DNA from: a virus
Virus record (IMG/VR): IMGVR_UViG_3300030580_000022
Coordinates: 1-42,392 of that record
Direction: 5' to 3' (one strand)
Length of the DNA: 42,392 bases
This document shows positions 32,618 to 41,345 of this stretch, in pieces (the stretch's first letter is position 1; each line of letters begins with the position of its first letter). A program made the position numbers and the translations under genes. Below the pieces are notes generated by a model. That model did no database searches and was not told the DNA's origin. It saw nothing but the letters and a program-made list of their open reading frames with translations.

Positions 32618-32628
32618 ACGTCCGGACC

Positions 32629-33222
32629 ATGACAGAAAAACTTCGAACCATCCGGCTGTACGGAAAACTGGGTGCGCGGTTCGGGCGCGTGCATCGGCTT
32701 GCGGTATCCAGTGTCGCCGAGGCGGTACGTGCGCTGCGCGTGTTGCTGCCCGGCTTCGAGCTCGAACTGATGTCGTCCCGGGATCGTGGCATTGCGTATG
32801 CCGTGTTTGCCGGCAAGCGCAATCTGAATGCCGACCAGTTGGGCCAGCCGGTCGGCGACGACGACATCCGCATCGCTCCAGTCCTGCAGGGTGCGAAGAG
32901 TGGCGGACTCTTCACGTCGATCCTTGGCGCCGTGGTGATTGCCGTGTCGGCCGTGGGGAGCTATTTCGCACCGGGTAATCCCATCAGCGCGTACGGCTTC
33001 CAGTTCGGCGCCGCGCTGATGCTTGGCGGTGTCGCACAGATGCTCTCGCCTCAACAACGGGGCCTGTCGACGAAGGACAGCCCCAACAACGGCGCCTCGT
33101 ACAACTTCAATGGGCCGGTTAACACCACCGCGCAGGGCAATCCGGTGCCGTTGTTGTACGGTCGGATGGTGGTGGGGTCGGCGGTCATTTCCGCAGGCAT
33201 TTACGCGAGCGATCAGGTATGA
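32629..33222 (+). CDS. Tail assembly protein I-like
   Basis: 197 residues from ATG 32629. MTEKLRTIRLYGKLGARFGRVHRLAV begins a ubiquitin-like N-terminal fold. AVVIAVSAVGSYF and the Ala/Gly-rich segment GFQFGAALMLGGVAQML form the hydrophobic middle, and NFNGPVNTTAQGNPVPLLYGRM is the family signature. It assists J assembly in lambda-like tails. It overlaps J by 4 bp. Confidence 0.88.
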   Translation: MTEKLRTIRLYGKLGARFGRVHRLAVSSVAEAVRALRVLLPGFELELMSSRDRGIAYAVFAGKRNLNADQLGQPVGDDDIRIAPVLQGAKSGGLFTSILGAVVIAVSAVGSYFAPGNPISAYGFQFGAALMLGGVAQMLSPQQRGLSTKDSPNNGASYNFNGPVNTTAQGNPVPLLYGRMVVGSAVISAGIYASDQV

Positions 33223-36200
33223 GAGACATCGTCGGGGCGAAGGGCGGCGGGAGCAGCAGCTCGGGCAGTGAATCGCCCGACAGCCTGCATAGCACTGCCT
33301 ATGCAAAGGTACTCGATCTGGTCTCGGAGGGCGAGATCCGCGGCCTCGTCAACGGCCTGCAATCGGTCTACCTCGATAACACACCCATTCTCAACCCGGA
33401 CGGGTCGAGCAACTTCAGCGGCTACACAGTCGACTATCGCTGGGGCACGCAGGATCAGGATTACCTGCCGGGCTTTCCGTCTGTGGAAAGCGAGCATGCG
33501 GTCGGCGTCGAGTTGAAGTCGACGGCGCCGTGGGTACGTGCCATCGCAGATTTGCAGCTCTCAGCCGTACGGATCCGGCTGGCCGTGCCGCAACTGCAGA
33601 AGACCGACACGGCGACGGGCGACATCAAGGGCTATCGCATTGAATACGCAATTGACCTGTCGACGGACGGTGGAGGATTCCAGCAGGTTTTGACCGGCGC
33701 GTTCGACGGCAAGACCACGTCGCTCTATGAGCGCAGCATCCGCATCGAACTGCCGAGGGCAACGGCGGGCTGGTCTATCCGTGTACGGCGTCTCACGCCG
33801 AACGCAAACAGCACGGTCATTGCCGACACGACGAACATCGAGGCGATCACCGAGATCATCGACGCGAAGCTGCGTTACCCGATGAGCGCGATCGTCGGCC
33901 TGAAGGTCGACGCCTCGCAGTTCCAGTCGGTGCCGACACGGTCATTCGACCTGTACGGTCGTGTCATTCGCGTGCCGGCGAACTATGACGCCACCTCGCG
34001 CAACTATTCGGGTGTGTGGGACGGTACGTTCAAGCTCGCCTGGACAGACAATCCCGCATGGGTCTTTTATGACCTGGTGCTGAACGACCGGTACGGTCTG
34101 GGCGCCGTCGTCAACGCATCGCAGATCGACAAGTGGTCGCTGTACCAGATCGCGCAATATTGCGACGTGCTGGTGTCGGACGGCAAGGGCGGTCTGGAGC
34201 CGCGCTTTGCGTGCAACGTCTACATCCAGTCGCAGACGGACGCTTACAAGGTGCCGCAGGATCTTGCGGGCATCTTTCGCGGCATAGCTTACTGGGTGGC
34301 CGGCAATGTCGTTGCGGTGGCCGATATGCCGCGCGATCCGGCCTATGTGTACACGGCGGCGAACGTGGTTGGCGGTAGCTTCAAATATGTCGGCAGCACG
34401 CGCAAGACCCGTTACACCGTTGCGCTGGTGTCCTGGAACGATCCATCGGACCTGTACAAACAGAAGGTCGAGTATGTCGAGGACGCGGATGGGATCTCGC
34501 GATACGGGGTTCAGAAGACCGATATCTCGGCGTTTGGCTGCACGTCGCAGGGACAGGCGCAGCGTGTCGGCCAGTGGGCGCTGCTGACGTCCCGGCTGGA
34601 GACTGAGACGGTGACGTTTCAGGTCGGGCTTGACGGCACCATTGCGGCGCCCGGCCAGATCGTGGCGATCGCGGATCCAGCCCGCGCGGGTCGCCGAACG
34701 GGCGGGCGGATCCGTGCCGTGGACGGGCGCAAAGTGACTTTGGACCAGGCGTCGGTCATGGTTGCCGGCGACACGCTAACCGTCATCCTTCCTAGCGGCC
34801 TTGCTGAGAAACGCTCCATCAAGACCGTTAGCGGTAACGAGGTGACGGTCAGCGCCGACTGGTCGGTGGCGCCGTCGCCCGAAGCGATCTGGATGGTGGA
34901 GGGCGCCGACGTTGTCGCGCAGTTGTTCCGGGTCGCGTCAGTAAGCGAGCAGGATGGTCTGATCTTCGAGATCTCGGCCACGCAGCATGAACCGGGCAAG
35001 TTCGACGCGATCGACAATGGCACGCGGATCGACGCGCGGCCCGTGACCGTTATCCCTCCGTCCGTGCAGCCGCCGCCGTCAAATGTGCGCCTGTCGACCT
35101 ACAACGTGATCGATCAGGGTATCGCCAAAACGGTAATGACGATCGCGTGGGACGCGGCTGACAAGGCAATCGCGTACCTGCCCGAATGGCGTAAGGACAA
35201 CGGCGAGTGGGTGAGCGTGCCGCGCACCGGCTCGCTCAGTGTCGAGGTGTCCGGCATCTATCAGGGCGCCTACGTCGCGCGGGTGCGCGCGGTCAATGCG
35301 CTCGACGTGACCTCGATCCCGGCCTGGTCGGTCGAGACGCAACTGCAGGGCAAGACCAGCCCGCCTCCGGCTGTAACTTTCCTGCGCACGCAGCCGCTTG
35401 TGTTTGCGATCCGGATCGATTGGGGTTTCCCTGCTGGCGCGGACGATACGCAGCGCACCGAGGTCTGGTACAGCAGGACGCCTGACCGGGCAGATGCGAA
35501 CAAGCTGTCGGACTACGCGTATCCGCAGGCGACGACGACGTACCAGGGGCTTGCTGCTGGGCAGTCGTTCTTCTTCTGGGCGCGGCTTGTCGACCGCTCC
35601 GGAAACATCGGCCCGTGGTATCCGGCCGGTGCCGGCGTGAACGGACAGAGTAGCTCGGACGAAAGCGATTATGAGAGGTACTTCGCCGGCACGATCACGA
35701 AGAGCGCGCTCGGCACGGATCTGCTCGGTGCGATCGAGAGTGTCGAAAACGTGGGTGACCAGCTCACGCACCTGGCCGACCAGATGGATGCTGTGCAGCA
35801 GGATGTAGCGCGCGTCGATGGGATAGTGGCGCGGTTCAATCCGCCGATGGCCGGATCAACCGCGGATCTCGCGGGCAACTCGGCACGGATGGCAGGCGTC
35901 TGGTCCGAGCAGGCCGCGCGTGCAGAGGCCGACATGGCGGTCGCGCAGCGTGTCGATAACGTCGCGGCGGTGGCCGGCAATGCGTCGGCACTGGTGAAGC
36001 AGGAGACCAATGCTCGCGTAACAGCCGATAAGGCGATGGCGTCGCAGATCACGACTGTACAGGCCAAGGTCGCGGATAACGAGGCGGCGGTCCAGACGGT
36101 TGCACAGTCCTACGCCGACCTGAACGGCCGCGTGAGTGCGTCATACAGCATCAAGACGCAGATCACGGCCAACGGCAAGACCTACATCGCCGGTATCGGC

Positions 36201-36560
36201 ATCGGTGTCGATAACAGCAGCGGGGTAGTCGAGTCTCAGGTGCTGGTCGCGGCGAGCCGCTTTGCCGTGCTCGATCCGAACGGCACCACGGTGACAGCGC
36301 CTTTCGTGATCCAGGGCGGGCAGGTGTTCATCTCGCAGGCGCTGATCGGTACTGGCTGGATCCAGAACGCGATGATCGGTGACGTGATCCAGTCGACGTC
36401 GGTGGGTGCAAACGGACAGCCCCGCTGGCGGCTCGACAAGAATGGCACGCTCACGATGAACGGCGCGAATGGCGGCAACGGCTATCTCACGCTGAACGAC
36501 TCGACGCTGCTGGTCTTCGATGGCAATGGCACCTTACGTGTCCGTTTGGGGCTCTGGTGA
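33219..36560 (+). CDS. Host specificity / tail tip protein J-like
   Basis: Encodes 1113 residues. The N-terminal LHSTAYAKVLDLVSEGEIRGLVNGLQSVYLDNTPI is the J family signature, followed by hub domains (NYSGVWDGTFKLAWTDNPAWVFYDLVLNDRYGLG), fibronectin-III-like regions (about 600-790) and a coiled-coil plus variable beta C-terminus (from about 860), which in lambda contacts the receptor. It contains a palindrome copy at 34730 (codons RKVTLD). It ends at the TGATG junction with the next gene. Confidence 0.93.
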   Translation: MRDIVGAKGGGSSSSGSESPDSLHSTAYAKVLDLVSEGEIRGLVNGLQSVYLDNTPILNPDGSSNFSGYTVDYRWGTQDQDYLPGFPSVESEHAVGVELKSTAPWVRAIADLQLSAVRIRLAVPQLQKTDTATGDIKGYRIEYAIDLSTDGGGFQQVLTGAFDGKTTSLYERSIRIELPRATAGWSIRVRRLTPNANSTVIADTTNIEAITEIIDAKLRYPMSAIVGLKVDASQFQSVPTRSFDLYGRVIRVPANYDATSRNYSGVWDGTFKLAWTDNPAWVFYDLVLNDRYGLGAVVNASQIDKWSLYQIAQYCDVLVSDGKGGLEPRFACNVYIQSQTDAYKVPQDLAGIFRGIAYWVAGNVVAVADMPRDPAYVYTAANVVGGSFKYVGSTRKTRYTVALVSWNDPSDLYKQKVEYVEDADGISRYGVQKTDISAFGCTSQGQAQRVGQWALLTSRLETETVTFQVGLDGTIAAPGQIVAIADPARAGRRTGGRIRAVDGRKVTLDQASVMVAGDTLTVILPSGLAEKRSIKTVSGNEVTVSADWSVAPSPEAIWMVEGADVVAQLFRVASVSEQDGLIFEISATQHEPGKFDAIDNGTRIDARPVTVIPPSVQPPPSNVRLSTYNVIDQGIAKTVMTIAWDAADKAIAYLPEWRKDNGEWVSVPRTGSLSVEVSGIYQGAYVARVRAVNALDVTSIPAWSVETQLQGKTSPPPAVTFLRTQPLVFAIRIDWGFPAGADDTQRTEVWYSRTPDRADANKLSDYAYPQATTTYQGLAAGQSFFFWARLVDRSGNIGPWYPAGAGVNGQSSSDESDYERYFAGTITKSALGTDLLGAIESVENVGDQLTHLADQMDAVQQDVARVDGIVARFNPPMAGSTADLAGNSARMAGVWSEQAARAEADMAVAQRVDNVAAVAGNASALVKQETNARVTADKAMASQITTVQAKVADNEAAVQTVAQSYADLNGRVSASYSIKTQITANGKTYIAGIGIGVDNSSGVVESQVLVAASRFAVLDPNGTTVTAPFVIQGGQVFISQALIGTGWIQNAMIGDVIQSTSVGANGQPRWRLDKNGTLTMNGANGGNGYLTLNDSTLLVFDGNGTLRVRLGLW
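34730..34742. repeat. Palindrome CAAAGTGACTTTG (site 6)
   Basis: Perfect 13-bp copy inside gene J. Confidence 0.75.
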
Positions 36561-36868
36561 TGACGGCGGGTCTGCAGATTTTCGATGCGCGCGGAAACGT
36601 CGTGTTCGACGCGACATACCGTGTGTTGCGTATCGCCGGAAGCGTCTACATCAACGGGGGCGGCGGCAGTCTTGTCGACGGTCGCCTCGCGCAGGGTGGT
36701 TTTGTGTCGTTCCAGCCTGACGTGACGTGTGGCGACGGGTATTTGTCCGGAGGCGTGATCACGCCGCGTTTTTCGATCTCGGGCAGCACGCTGACGTGGT
36801 CGTATGCCGACAGGCACAACAACTACGACATTGTTCAGTCCGGTTTTGTTTTTTATGGAGGGAGCTAA
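36560..36868 (+). CDS. Small tail-tip-associated protein (MTAG paralogue 1)
   Basis: 102 residues from ATG 36560, overlapping the J stop. Beta-rich: MTAGLQIFDARGNVVFDATYRVLRI, then a Gly-rich loop and SGSTLTWSYAD near the C-terminus. The same FDA-G-x-x-x-x-D start and x-W-Y/SY-strand are found in the next gene, so they share a domain. Probably a receptor-binding or tip accessory protein. Confidence 0.65.
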   Translation: MTAGLQIFDARGNVVFDATYRVLRIAGSVYINGGGGSLVDGRLAQGGFVSFQPDVTCGDGYLSGGVITPRFSISGSTLTWSYADRHNNYDIVQSGFVFYGGS

Positions 36869-37614
36869 TGACGGCGGGGTTTCAGGCATGGACCGATTCC
36901 GGTCTGGTGCAGATCGACGGAACCACGCCGAACTATGCACTGCGTCAGAGCTTCAATGTGGGGACCAATGGCGGCGATATGCCTGCGGGCAAGTCGAACA
37001 GCGGCAACCAGTACACGCTCAGGGCGAACATCGTGGACTTTACGGTCTACGCCGCGACACCGCTGATCGTGCTGTACAGCCCCAACGCGTACGCGACGAT
37101 CCTGCGATGTATCCGGCAGGAAGCGAACACATGGGCCGTTCGGTTGTGGTCGAACAACTCGGCAACGATCGGCGTGTACGTCTTCGACCAGGCATCCGCT
37201 GCCGTGCCTTCTGGACCCGGTTTCGGGCTGCAGGTCTTCGACGCAAATGGGACGCTCATCGCGGATGCGCGTCAGCGACTTGCCAGGGTGATCGACACGC
37301 GGGCGGGCAACATCAACAACGCAGGAGCGGGTTTCGGTCAGTGGGGGCAGGTCGATCAGCGTTCGTACTCCTGGTCATATCCGGGTGTGAGCAAGATTGG
37401 TGTCGCGGCGATCGGCACGGCGTTCGTATCCAGTCCGACCGGCGGTAGCAACAGCGGCTGGTACAACATGAGTGGACTCCAGACGACCGGCAACACGATT
37501 AACCTGAACTATGCGTACTACCAGCAGGGCAACACGTCCCACCCTGGCAACAACAACTGCTTTGGTTCTCAGTACGACTGGCGATTCATGGCCGTTGACC
37601 TGAGCAATATCTGA
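36868..37614 (+). CDS. Tail-tip-associated protein (MTAG paralogue 2)
   Basis: 248 residues, coupled to the previous gene by TAATG and also starting MTAG. Residues about 110-190 (FGLQVFDANGTLIADARQRLARVIDTRAGNI to RSYSWSYPG) repeat the whole plan of paralogue 1. The C-terminus is Asn/Tyr/Gly-rich (NYAYYQQGNTSHPGNNN). A virion receptor-binding role is inferred from position after J. Confidence 0.65.
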   Translation: MTAGFQAWTDSGLVQIDGTTPNYALRQSFNVGTNGGDMPAGKSNSGNQYTLRANIVDFTVYAATPLIVLYSPNAYATILRCIRQEANTWAVRLWSNNSATIGVYVFDQASAAVPSGPGFGLQVFDANGTLIADARQRLARVIDTRAGNINNAGAGFGQWGQVDQRSYSWSYPGVSKIGVAAIGTAFVSSPTGGSNSGWYNMSGLQTTGNTINLNYAYYQQGNTSHPGNNNCFGSQYDWRFMAVDLSNI

Positions 37615-37627
37615 TCTGGAGAACACC

Positions 37628-37942
37628 ATGCCTTTAAAGAAGGATTACGTAACGCCGGCGACCGGCGCAACGGCGAACTATCACGTCGCGCAGATCGTCA
37701 CGCTCGATGCGATCGGCAAAAACACCTCTGTGTCGGTGGCCTCGTTTCTGAATGACGCAACGTATGCAGCCGGCAAGGCGCCGCTCTACACACAACTGAT
37801 TGTCGTCACCGGTCTGCCGGTCGACGGCAAAGACGCCTTCGCGTTCTCCGAGCAGCAACTCGCCGCAGAGCAACCGGAGAGCGACCCGACGCCGATGTTC
37901 GCAAACCGGTACACGTTCGCGGATGCCGAGATCGTCGAATAA
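37628..37942 (+). CDS. Small late protein, unrecognised
   Basis: Encodes 104 residues with GGAG before the ATG. Beta-rich and acidic at the C-terminus (QLAAEQPESDPTPMFANRYTFADAEIVE). Last gene before a strong terminator; probably the last tail gene of the late operon. Confidence 0.6.
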   Translation: MPLKKDYVTPATGATANYHVAQIVTLDAIGKNTSVSVASFLNDATYAAGKAPLYTQLIVVTGLPVDGKDAFAFSEQQLAAEQPESDPTPMFANRYTFADAEIVE

Positions 37943-37965
37943 CAGGATATACGCGTACATCGCGG

Positions 37966-37988
37966 GCCGCCTTCGGGCGGCTTTTTTT
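37966..37988 (+). terminator. Intrinsic terminator at the end of the tail genes
   Basis: GCCGCC (37966-37971), TTCG loop, GGCGGC (37976-37981), then seven T. Confidence 0.88.
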
Positions 37989-38025
37989 ATGGCTGCTTTC
38001 AAAGCGGCTTTTTATCGGGGATCCC

Positions 38026-38370
38026 ATGTCTGCAGTGCATCACCCTCCTGACTCCCGTCGTACCTGGTTCGACGGAACCATCAACATCCCGACCGTGATC
38101 TCGGTCATCGGAGCGGCGGTCGGCGCGACCGTGTTCTGTGTCGGGCTCTACAACAACGTCGCCGAGCGCGTGCTGATTCTTGAGGAGCACGACCGTCAGC
38201 AGGAAATTCACTTCCAGGGCATCGAGCGGGACCAGGCCGCGCTGCGCAGCGACGTGAAGGACCAGTTGAAGGGCATCAGCTCTGACATCAAGGACACCAA
38301 CCTGAAGCTCGACCAGCTCCTCTATAACCGCGCCGGTCCCCGACCCGAGCCCAAAGGATGGATCCGATGA
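38026..38370 (+). CDS. Holin-like single-pass membrane protein
   Basis: Encodes 114 residues. A soluble N-terminus is followed by one membrane helix (VISVIGAAVGATVFCVGLYNNVA, about residues 24-46) and a charged coiled coil (LEEHDRQQEIHFQGIERDQAAL). Located directly upstream of the next holin-like gene, with ATGA overlap. It may be a holin, antiholin or lysis accessory. Confidence 0.6.
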   Translation: MSAVHHPPDSRRTWFDGTINIPTVISVIGAAVGATVFCVGLYNNVAERVLILEEHDRQQEIHFQGIERDQAALRSDVKDQLKGISSDIKDTNLKLDQLLYNRAGPRPEPKGWIR

Positions 38371-38636
38371 AACTGAAACTTACGCTGGCCGATGGCTGGC
38401 AACGCCTGCACATGCGCGGCAGCGTGATCCTGTCGACTGCACTTGCGGCCGTCTCCGCCTTTGGTCCGGTCATTCGTGACGCGTGGCGCAACGTTCCAGA
38501 CGATCTGAAGGCCATCATTCCGGCCCACGCACAGCAGGCGATCGCGTACGCGATCCTGTTCGCGTCGATCGTCGCGGTGCGGTACACGGCAATCCGCCGC
38601 GTGCCGAAGGAGGGCGTCGATGACGGTCATCAGTAG
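38367..38636 (+). CDS. Holin candidate
   Basis: 89 residues from ATG 38367 (AAAGGATGG upstream; ATG 38358 also possible). Two hydrophobic segments, SVILSTALAAVSAFGPVI (about 19-36) and QQAIAYAILFASIVAVRYTAI (about 56-76), and a charged C-terminus are holin-like. It overlaps the endolysin start by 17 bp. Confidence 0.65.
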   Translation: MKLKLTLADGWQRLHMRGSVILSTALAAVSAFGPVIRDAWRNVPDDLKAIIPAHAQQAIAYAILFASIVAVRYTAIRRVPKEGVDDGHQ

Positions 38637-39126
38637 TGGCGCCGCTGGCGGGACGCAGGTCGTCGCATTCATGGACATGCTTGCGGTGGCCGAGGGAACG
38701 GGCACAAGCCCGATCACGCGATGCGACGGCTACGACGTCATTGTCACCGGCGTCGACGGCCGACACCGTTTCGACGATTTCTCAACGCACCCATTCGCGA
38801 ACGGGAGGTCGTCGATCGTCGTGAACAGCAAGGGGCTCACGTCGAATGCATCCGGCCGGTACCAGCACATGCTGAAGGACTGGCCGCACTACCGCGATCT
38901 GCTGCGCCTGCGTGACTTCGGCCCCCTGTCGCAGGATCGGTGGTGCATCCAGTTGCTGAAGGAACGACGCGCAATCCAGCCGCTGCTCGACGGCGATCTC
39001 GCCACCGCGATAGCGCGATGCACAAACATCTGGGCCTCTCTGCCCGGCAACAACTATGGGCAGCCTCAACACACGTTCGACATGTTGCGTGCTGCCTTCA
39101 TTCTCAACGGAGGAAATCCATGCTGA
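38620..39126 (+). CDS. Endolysin, lambda R-like transglycosylase (GH104)
   Basis: Encodes 168 residues with GAAGGAGGG upstream. Cleaves peptidoglycan. The segment AFMDMLAVAEGTGTSP carries the catalytic E25, matching lambda R; GYDVIVTG, SNASGRYQHM, DFGPLSQDRWCIQLLKERRA and RCTNIWASLPGNNYGQ are all shared. No signal sequence, so release depends on the holin. Confidence 0.93.
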   Translation: MTVISSGAAGGTQVVAFMDMLAVAEGTGTSPITRCDGYDVIVTGVDGRHRFDDFSTHPFANGRSSIVVNSKGLTSNASGRYQHMLKDWPHYRDLLRLRDFGPLSQDRWCIQLLKERRAIQPLLDGDLATAIARCTNIWASLPGNNYGQPQHTFDMLRAAFILNGGNPC

Positions 39127-39497
39127 CCGCTGTTTTCAATTCCGCGTGGCCCGTGATCGTTGCAGCTGTTGTCGCTGTGGGTGGCGTGATCTACGCATTC
39201 GTGAAAGGCCGGGTGGCCGATACACAGGCCGCGCGATCTGCGCAGCAGGTTGCAGAAGCCCAGACCGTCGCCGCTCAGGCGAAGACTGAAACCGCTGAGG
39301 TGCGCGATGCCGAGGCACAGGCGAACACGGCGGCCGCGCAAGCGGCTGCGCAGGCCGTAAAGGAGAGAACCGATGTGGAAAACGTCATTAGCGCTTTGCC
39401 TGCTGGTGGCGCTCAGCAGCGGCTGCTCGACCAGTGGTCGCGTGGCGACGGCGCCGAGCGCGCAGCCGGAGGTGCAGGTCAGAACCCGGATCATTGA
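39120..39497 (+). CDS. Rz: Inner membrane spanin Rz-like
   Basis: 125 residues from ATG 39120, overlapping the endolysin end. An N-terminal membrane anchor (about 10-28, VIVAAVVAVGGVIYAFV) is followed by an Ala/Gln-rich periplasmic coiled coil (AARSAQQVAEAQTVAAQ). Pairs with the Rz1 lipoprotein to fuse the membranes at lysis. Confidence 0.88.
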   Translation: MLTAVFNSAWPVIVAAVVAVGGVIYAFVKGRVADTQAARSAQQVAEAQTVAAQAKTETAEVRDAEAQANTAAAQAAAQAVKERTDVENVISALPAGGAQQRLLDQWSRGDGAERAAGGAGQNPDH

Positions 39498-39630
39498 CAC
39501 CGGATGCGACTGGACGCGGCCGATCTACGTAAGCGCACTGGACGTGCTGACCGATGCCACCGCGCAGGCGATTCTGGCGCATGACGAAGCCGGCGCCGCG
39601 CATTGCGGTTGGGCGCGCAGATCGAAATAA
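39373..39630 (+). CDS. Rz1: Outer membrane spanin lipoprotein Rz1-like
   Basis: 85 residues embedded for half its length in the Rz gene in another frame, as in lambda. Signal peptide MWKTSLALCLLVALSSGC with lipobox LSSGC (C18 is the lipidated residue). It has additional Cys (C45, C78). Confidence 0.88.
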   Translation: MWKTSLALCLLVALSSGCSTSGRVATAPSAQPEVQVRTRIIDTGCDWTRPIYVSALDVLTDATAQAILAHDEAGAAHCGWARRSK

Positions 39631-39657
39631 AAAGACGCCCGCTCGAAAGAGCGGGCG
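39626..39657 (-). terminator. Terminator of the leftward 39745 gene
   Basis: CGCCCGCTC (39636-39644), GAAA loop, GAGCGGGCG (39649-39657). Read leftward it is followed by T-T-T-T-T-A-T-T-T. It may also end the lysis operon, but the rightward T run is missing. Confidence 0.7.
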
Positions 39658-39744
39658 CAAGCGTTCGGGGATCCAGTCTGAACGCGAACGCCATGGTAGG
39701 GCGGTGGCGCACGCTCGGACAGCATGAAATCGTCCGGCGTCCAT

Positions 39745-40086
39745 TCATCTCTCGTCGCGTTCATTTTTCTTGCCGCGATATCGCACTGACGGCAAATGAC
39801 CACCCGCCTCACTCGCGCGGATGGTCTCCTGGACCAGCTTGACCTGAAGCGCGATCAGCGGCGAGGCGTGGTCGACCGGCACCTGAGAAATCGATCGCAC
39901 TTCCTTGACGCTGGCGTCGACGAGGGAGCGCATCCGCATCAGCATCTGGCGTTGATGCTGGATCTCAAGGATCAGACGTTCGATGTCTTCGTTGCTTCGA
40001 TGCTCATGCCAGAGCACACGCAACTCGGTCAGCGAAGGGGGAACGAAGGCGGGCAGGTTCACGGCATTGGCAGCAAAAAATATCAC
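39745..40086 (-). CDS. Small leftward phage protein, unrecognised
   Basis: The open frame begins at 40257 (TTG), but family-like sequence begins near GTG 40086 or GTG 40062. The helical core is DIERLILEIQHQRQMLMRMRSLVDASV, followed by a polar C-terminus. The inverted repeat CACTGT/ACAGTG (40084-40103) over the start could be its operator. It is the only leftward gene after the lysis genes. Confidence 0.5.
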   Translation of the reverse strand: MIFFAANAVNLPAFVPPSLTELRVLWHEHRSNEDIERLILEIQHQRQMLMRMRSLVDASVKEVRSISQVPVDHASPLIALQVKLVQETIRASEAGGHLPSVRYRGKKNERDER

Positions 40087-40146
40087 TGTGTAAACAGACA
40101 GTGTTTTGCTGTGACGTGGTACGTCCCTCAAATTGCAGTTCAGCAC

Positions 40147-40159
40147 CAAAGTTACTTTG
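40147..40159. repeat. Palindrome CAAAGTTACTTTG (site 7)
   Basis: Perfect 13-bp copy in the intergenic region between the leftward small gene and the methylase. Confidence 0.75.
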
Positions 40160-40267
40160 ATCGCGTTTTGTGACGCGGGAGAAGACAGGGCGGCCGGGTT
40201 GATGTTAGAGCATCTTCCCGGCCGCCTTTCCACTGAAGCAGCCAGTGAATTAGCCAAGGCCCTGACA

Positions 40268-40279
40268 CCTACCGGTAGG
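40268..40279. promoter_or_regulatory. 12-bp palindrome before the methylase
   Basis: CCTACCGGTAGG is a perfect palindrome 42 bp before the methylase ATG. Possible operator. Confidence 0.35.
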
Positions 40280-40320
40280 CGGGGCGAATTCTAACAAATT
40301 CCCAACAAGGCAATCCACAT

Positions 40321-41112
40321 ATGGCAACACCCATCATTCCATGGATCGGCGGCAAGCGCCGCCTCGCGGATCACATCATCCCGCGCTTTCCGGCACATGA
40401 GTGCTACGTCGAGGTGTTCGCTGGCGGGGCCGCGCTTTACTTCATGCGCCCGCCGGCAAAGGTTGAAGTGATCAACGACATCAACGGCGAGCTGGTGAAC
40501 CTGTACCGCGTCGTGCAGCACCACCTCGAGGAGTTCGTGCGCCAGTTTAAATGGGCGCTGTCGAGCCGGCAGGTGTTCAAGTGGCTGCAGGACACGGTCC
40601 CGGAAACGCTCACCGATATCCAGCGCGCGGCACGGTTCTACTACCTGCAGCAGAACTGCTTTGGCGGGAAGCTGGAGGGGCAATCATTCGGCACGGCGAC
40701 GACGACGCCACCAGGCCTGAATCTGTTACGGCTCGAAGAGACCCTGTCGGCCGCGCACCTACGGCTGTCCAGCACGTTCGTTGAGCGGCTCGACTGGAAG
40801 ACCTGCATCGACAAGTATGACCGGCCGCACACGCTGTTCTATCTCGATCCGCCATATTGGGAGACGGAAGGTTACGGCGTGCCGTTTCCTTACGCCGAAT
40901 ACGTCGAGATGGCGTCGCGACTTCGGTCGCTGAAGGGCCGGGCGATCGTCAGCCTGAATGACCATCCGGATATCCGGCGGGCATTCGAGGGCTTTCACAT
41001 TGAGGCATTGGACGTCAAATACACCGTTGGCGGTGGTGGCCGTGAGGCTGCTCGGAAGGAGGTGATTATTTTCAGTTGGAACGATGCTGCACAACCGGCG
41101 GGTCTTTTCTAG
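40321..41112 (+). CDS. Orphan DNA adenine methylase (D12 class, Dam-like)
   Basis: Encodes 263 residues. AdoMet motifs: WIGGKRRL (8-15), EVFAGGAAL (31-39), and the catalytic DPPYW (176-180). Transfers methyl from AdoMet to adenine N6. No restriction partner is adjacent, so it is an orphan. It may protect phage DNA or alter regulation. It has no obvious strong RBS but is close to an upstream palindrome. Last clear prophage gene. Confidence 0.9.
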   Translation: MATPIIPWIGGKRRLADHIIPRFPAHECYVEVFAGGAALYFMRPPAKVEVINDINGELVNLYRVVQHHLEEFVRQFKWALSSRQVFKWLQDTVPETLTDIQRAARFYYLQQNCFGGKLEGQSFGTATTTPPGLNLLRLEETLSAAHLRLSSTFVERLDWKTCIDKYDRPHTLFYLDPPYWETEGYGVPFPYAEYVEMASRLRSLKGRAIVSLNDHPDIRRAFEGFHIEALDVKYTVGGGGREAARKEVIIFSWNDAAQPAGLF

Positions 41113-41345
41113 TCGCTAATCGGTCCATGTGATCGTAAATGACACGCGCAATGCAAATTGGGTAGACGCACTGGACTAAAACGGTAAATATCTTGGTTGC
41201 ATGCTGATTGAATAATCTGAATATGCATAATGAATTATATACTTACATAAATATTTTGTAACAATTACATTAACATTATTATTAATTGATCAGTTACTCT
41301 CATCAGGCACCTATTCGTGGTGCTTTCAATCTTGGAGCATAAAAA
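41113..41345. promoter_or_regulatory. AT-rich promoter region of the peptide-MFS unit
   Basis: The base composition falls sharply after the methylase. A TTGTAA (about 41258) with TATTAT/TTATTA at 15-17 bases and a TATACT near 41237 are candidate promoter elements. GCACC/GGTGC (41307-41323) forms a small hairpin. GGAG at 41334-41337 is the RBS of the peptide ORF. No gene is seen. No copy of the left boundary sequence was found, so the right attachment site is not located. Confidence 0.45.

Noticed and set aside
37998-38012. AAAGCGGCTTT as another copy of the dispersed palindrome (also AAAGCAGCTTT at 29038)
   Set aside because: Two positions differ from AAAGTNACTTT and such GC-type dyads arise easily; not counted.
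41113-41345. Right attachment site matching the tRNA 3' end or the spacer before int
   Set aside because: No shared core longer than a few bases was found by eye.
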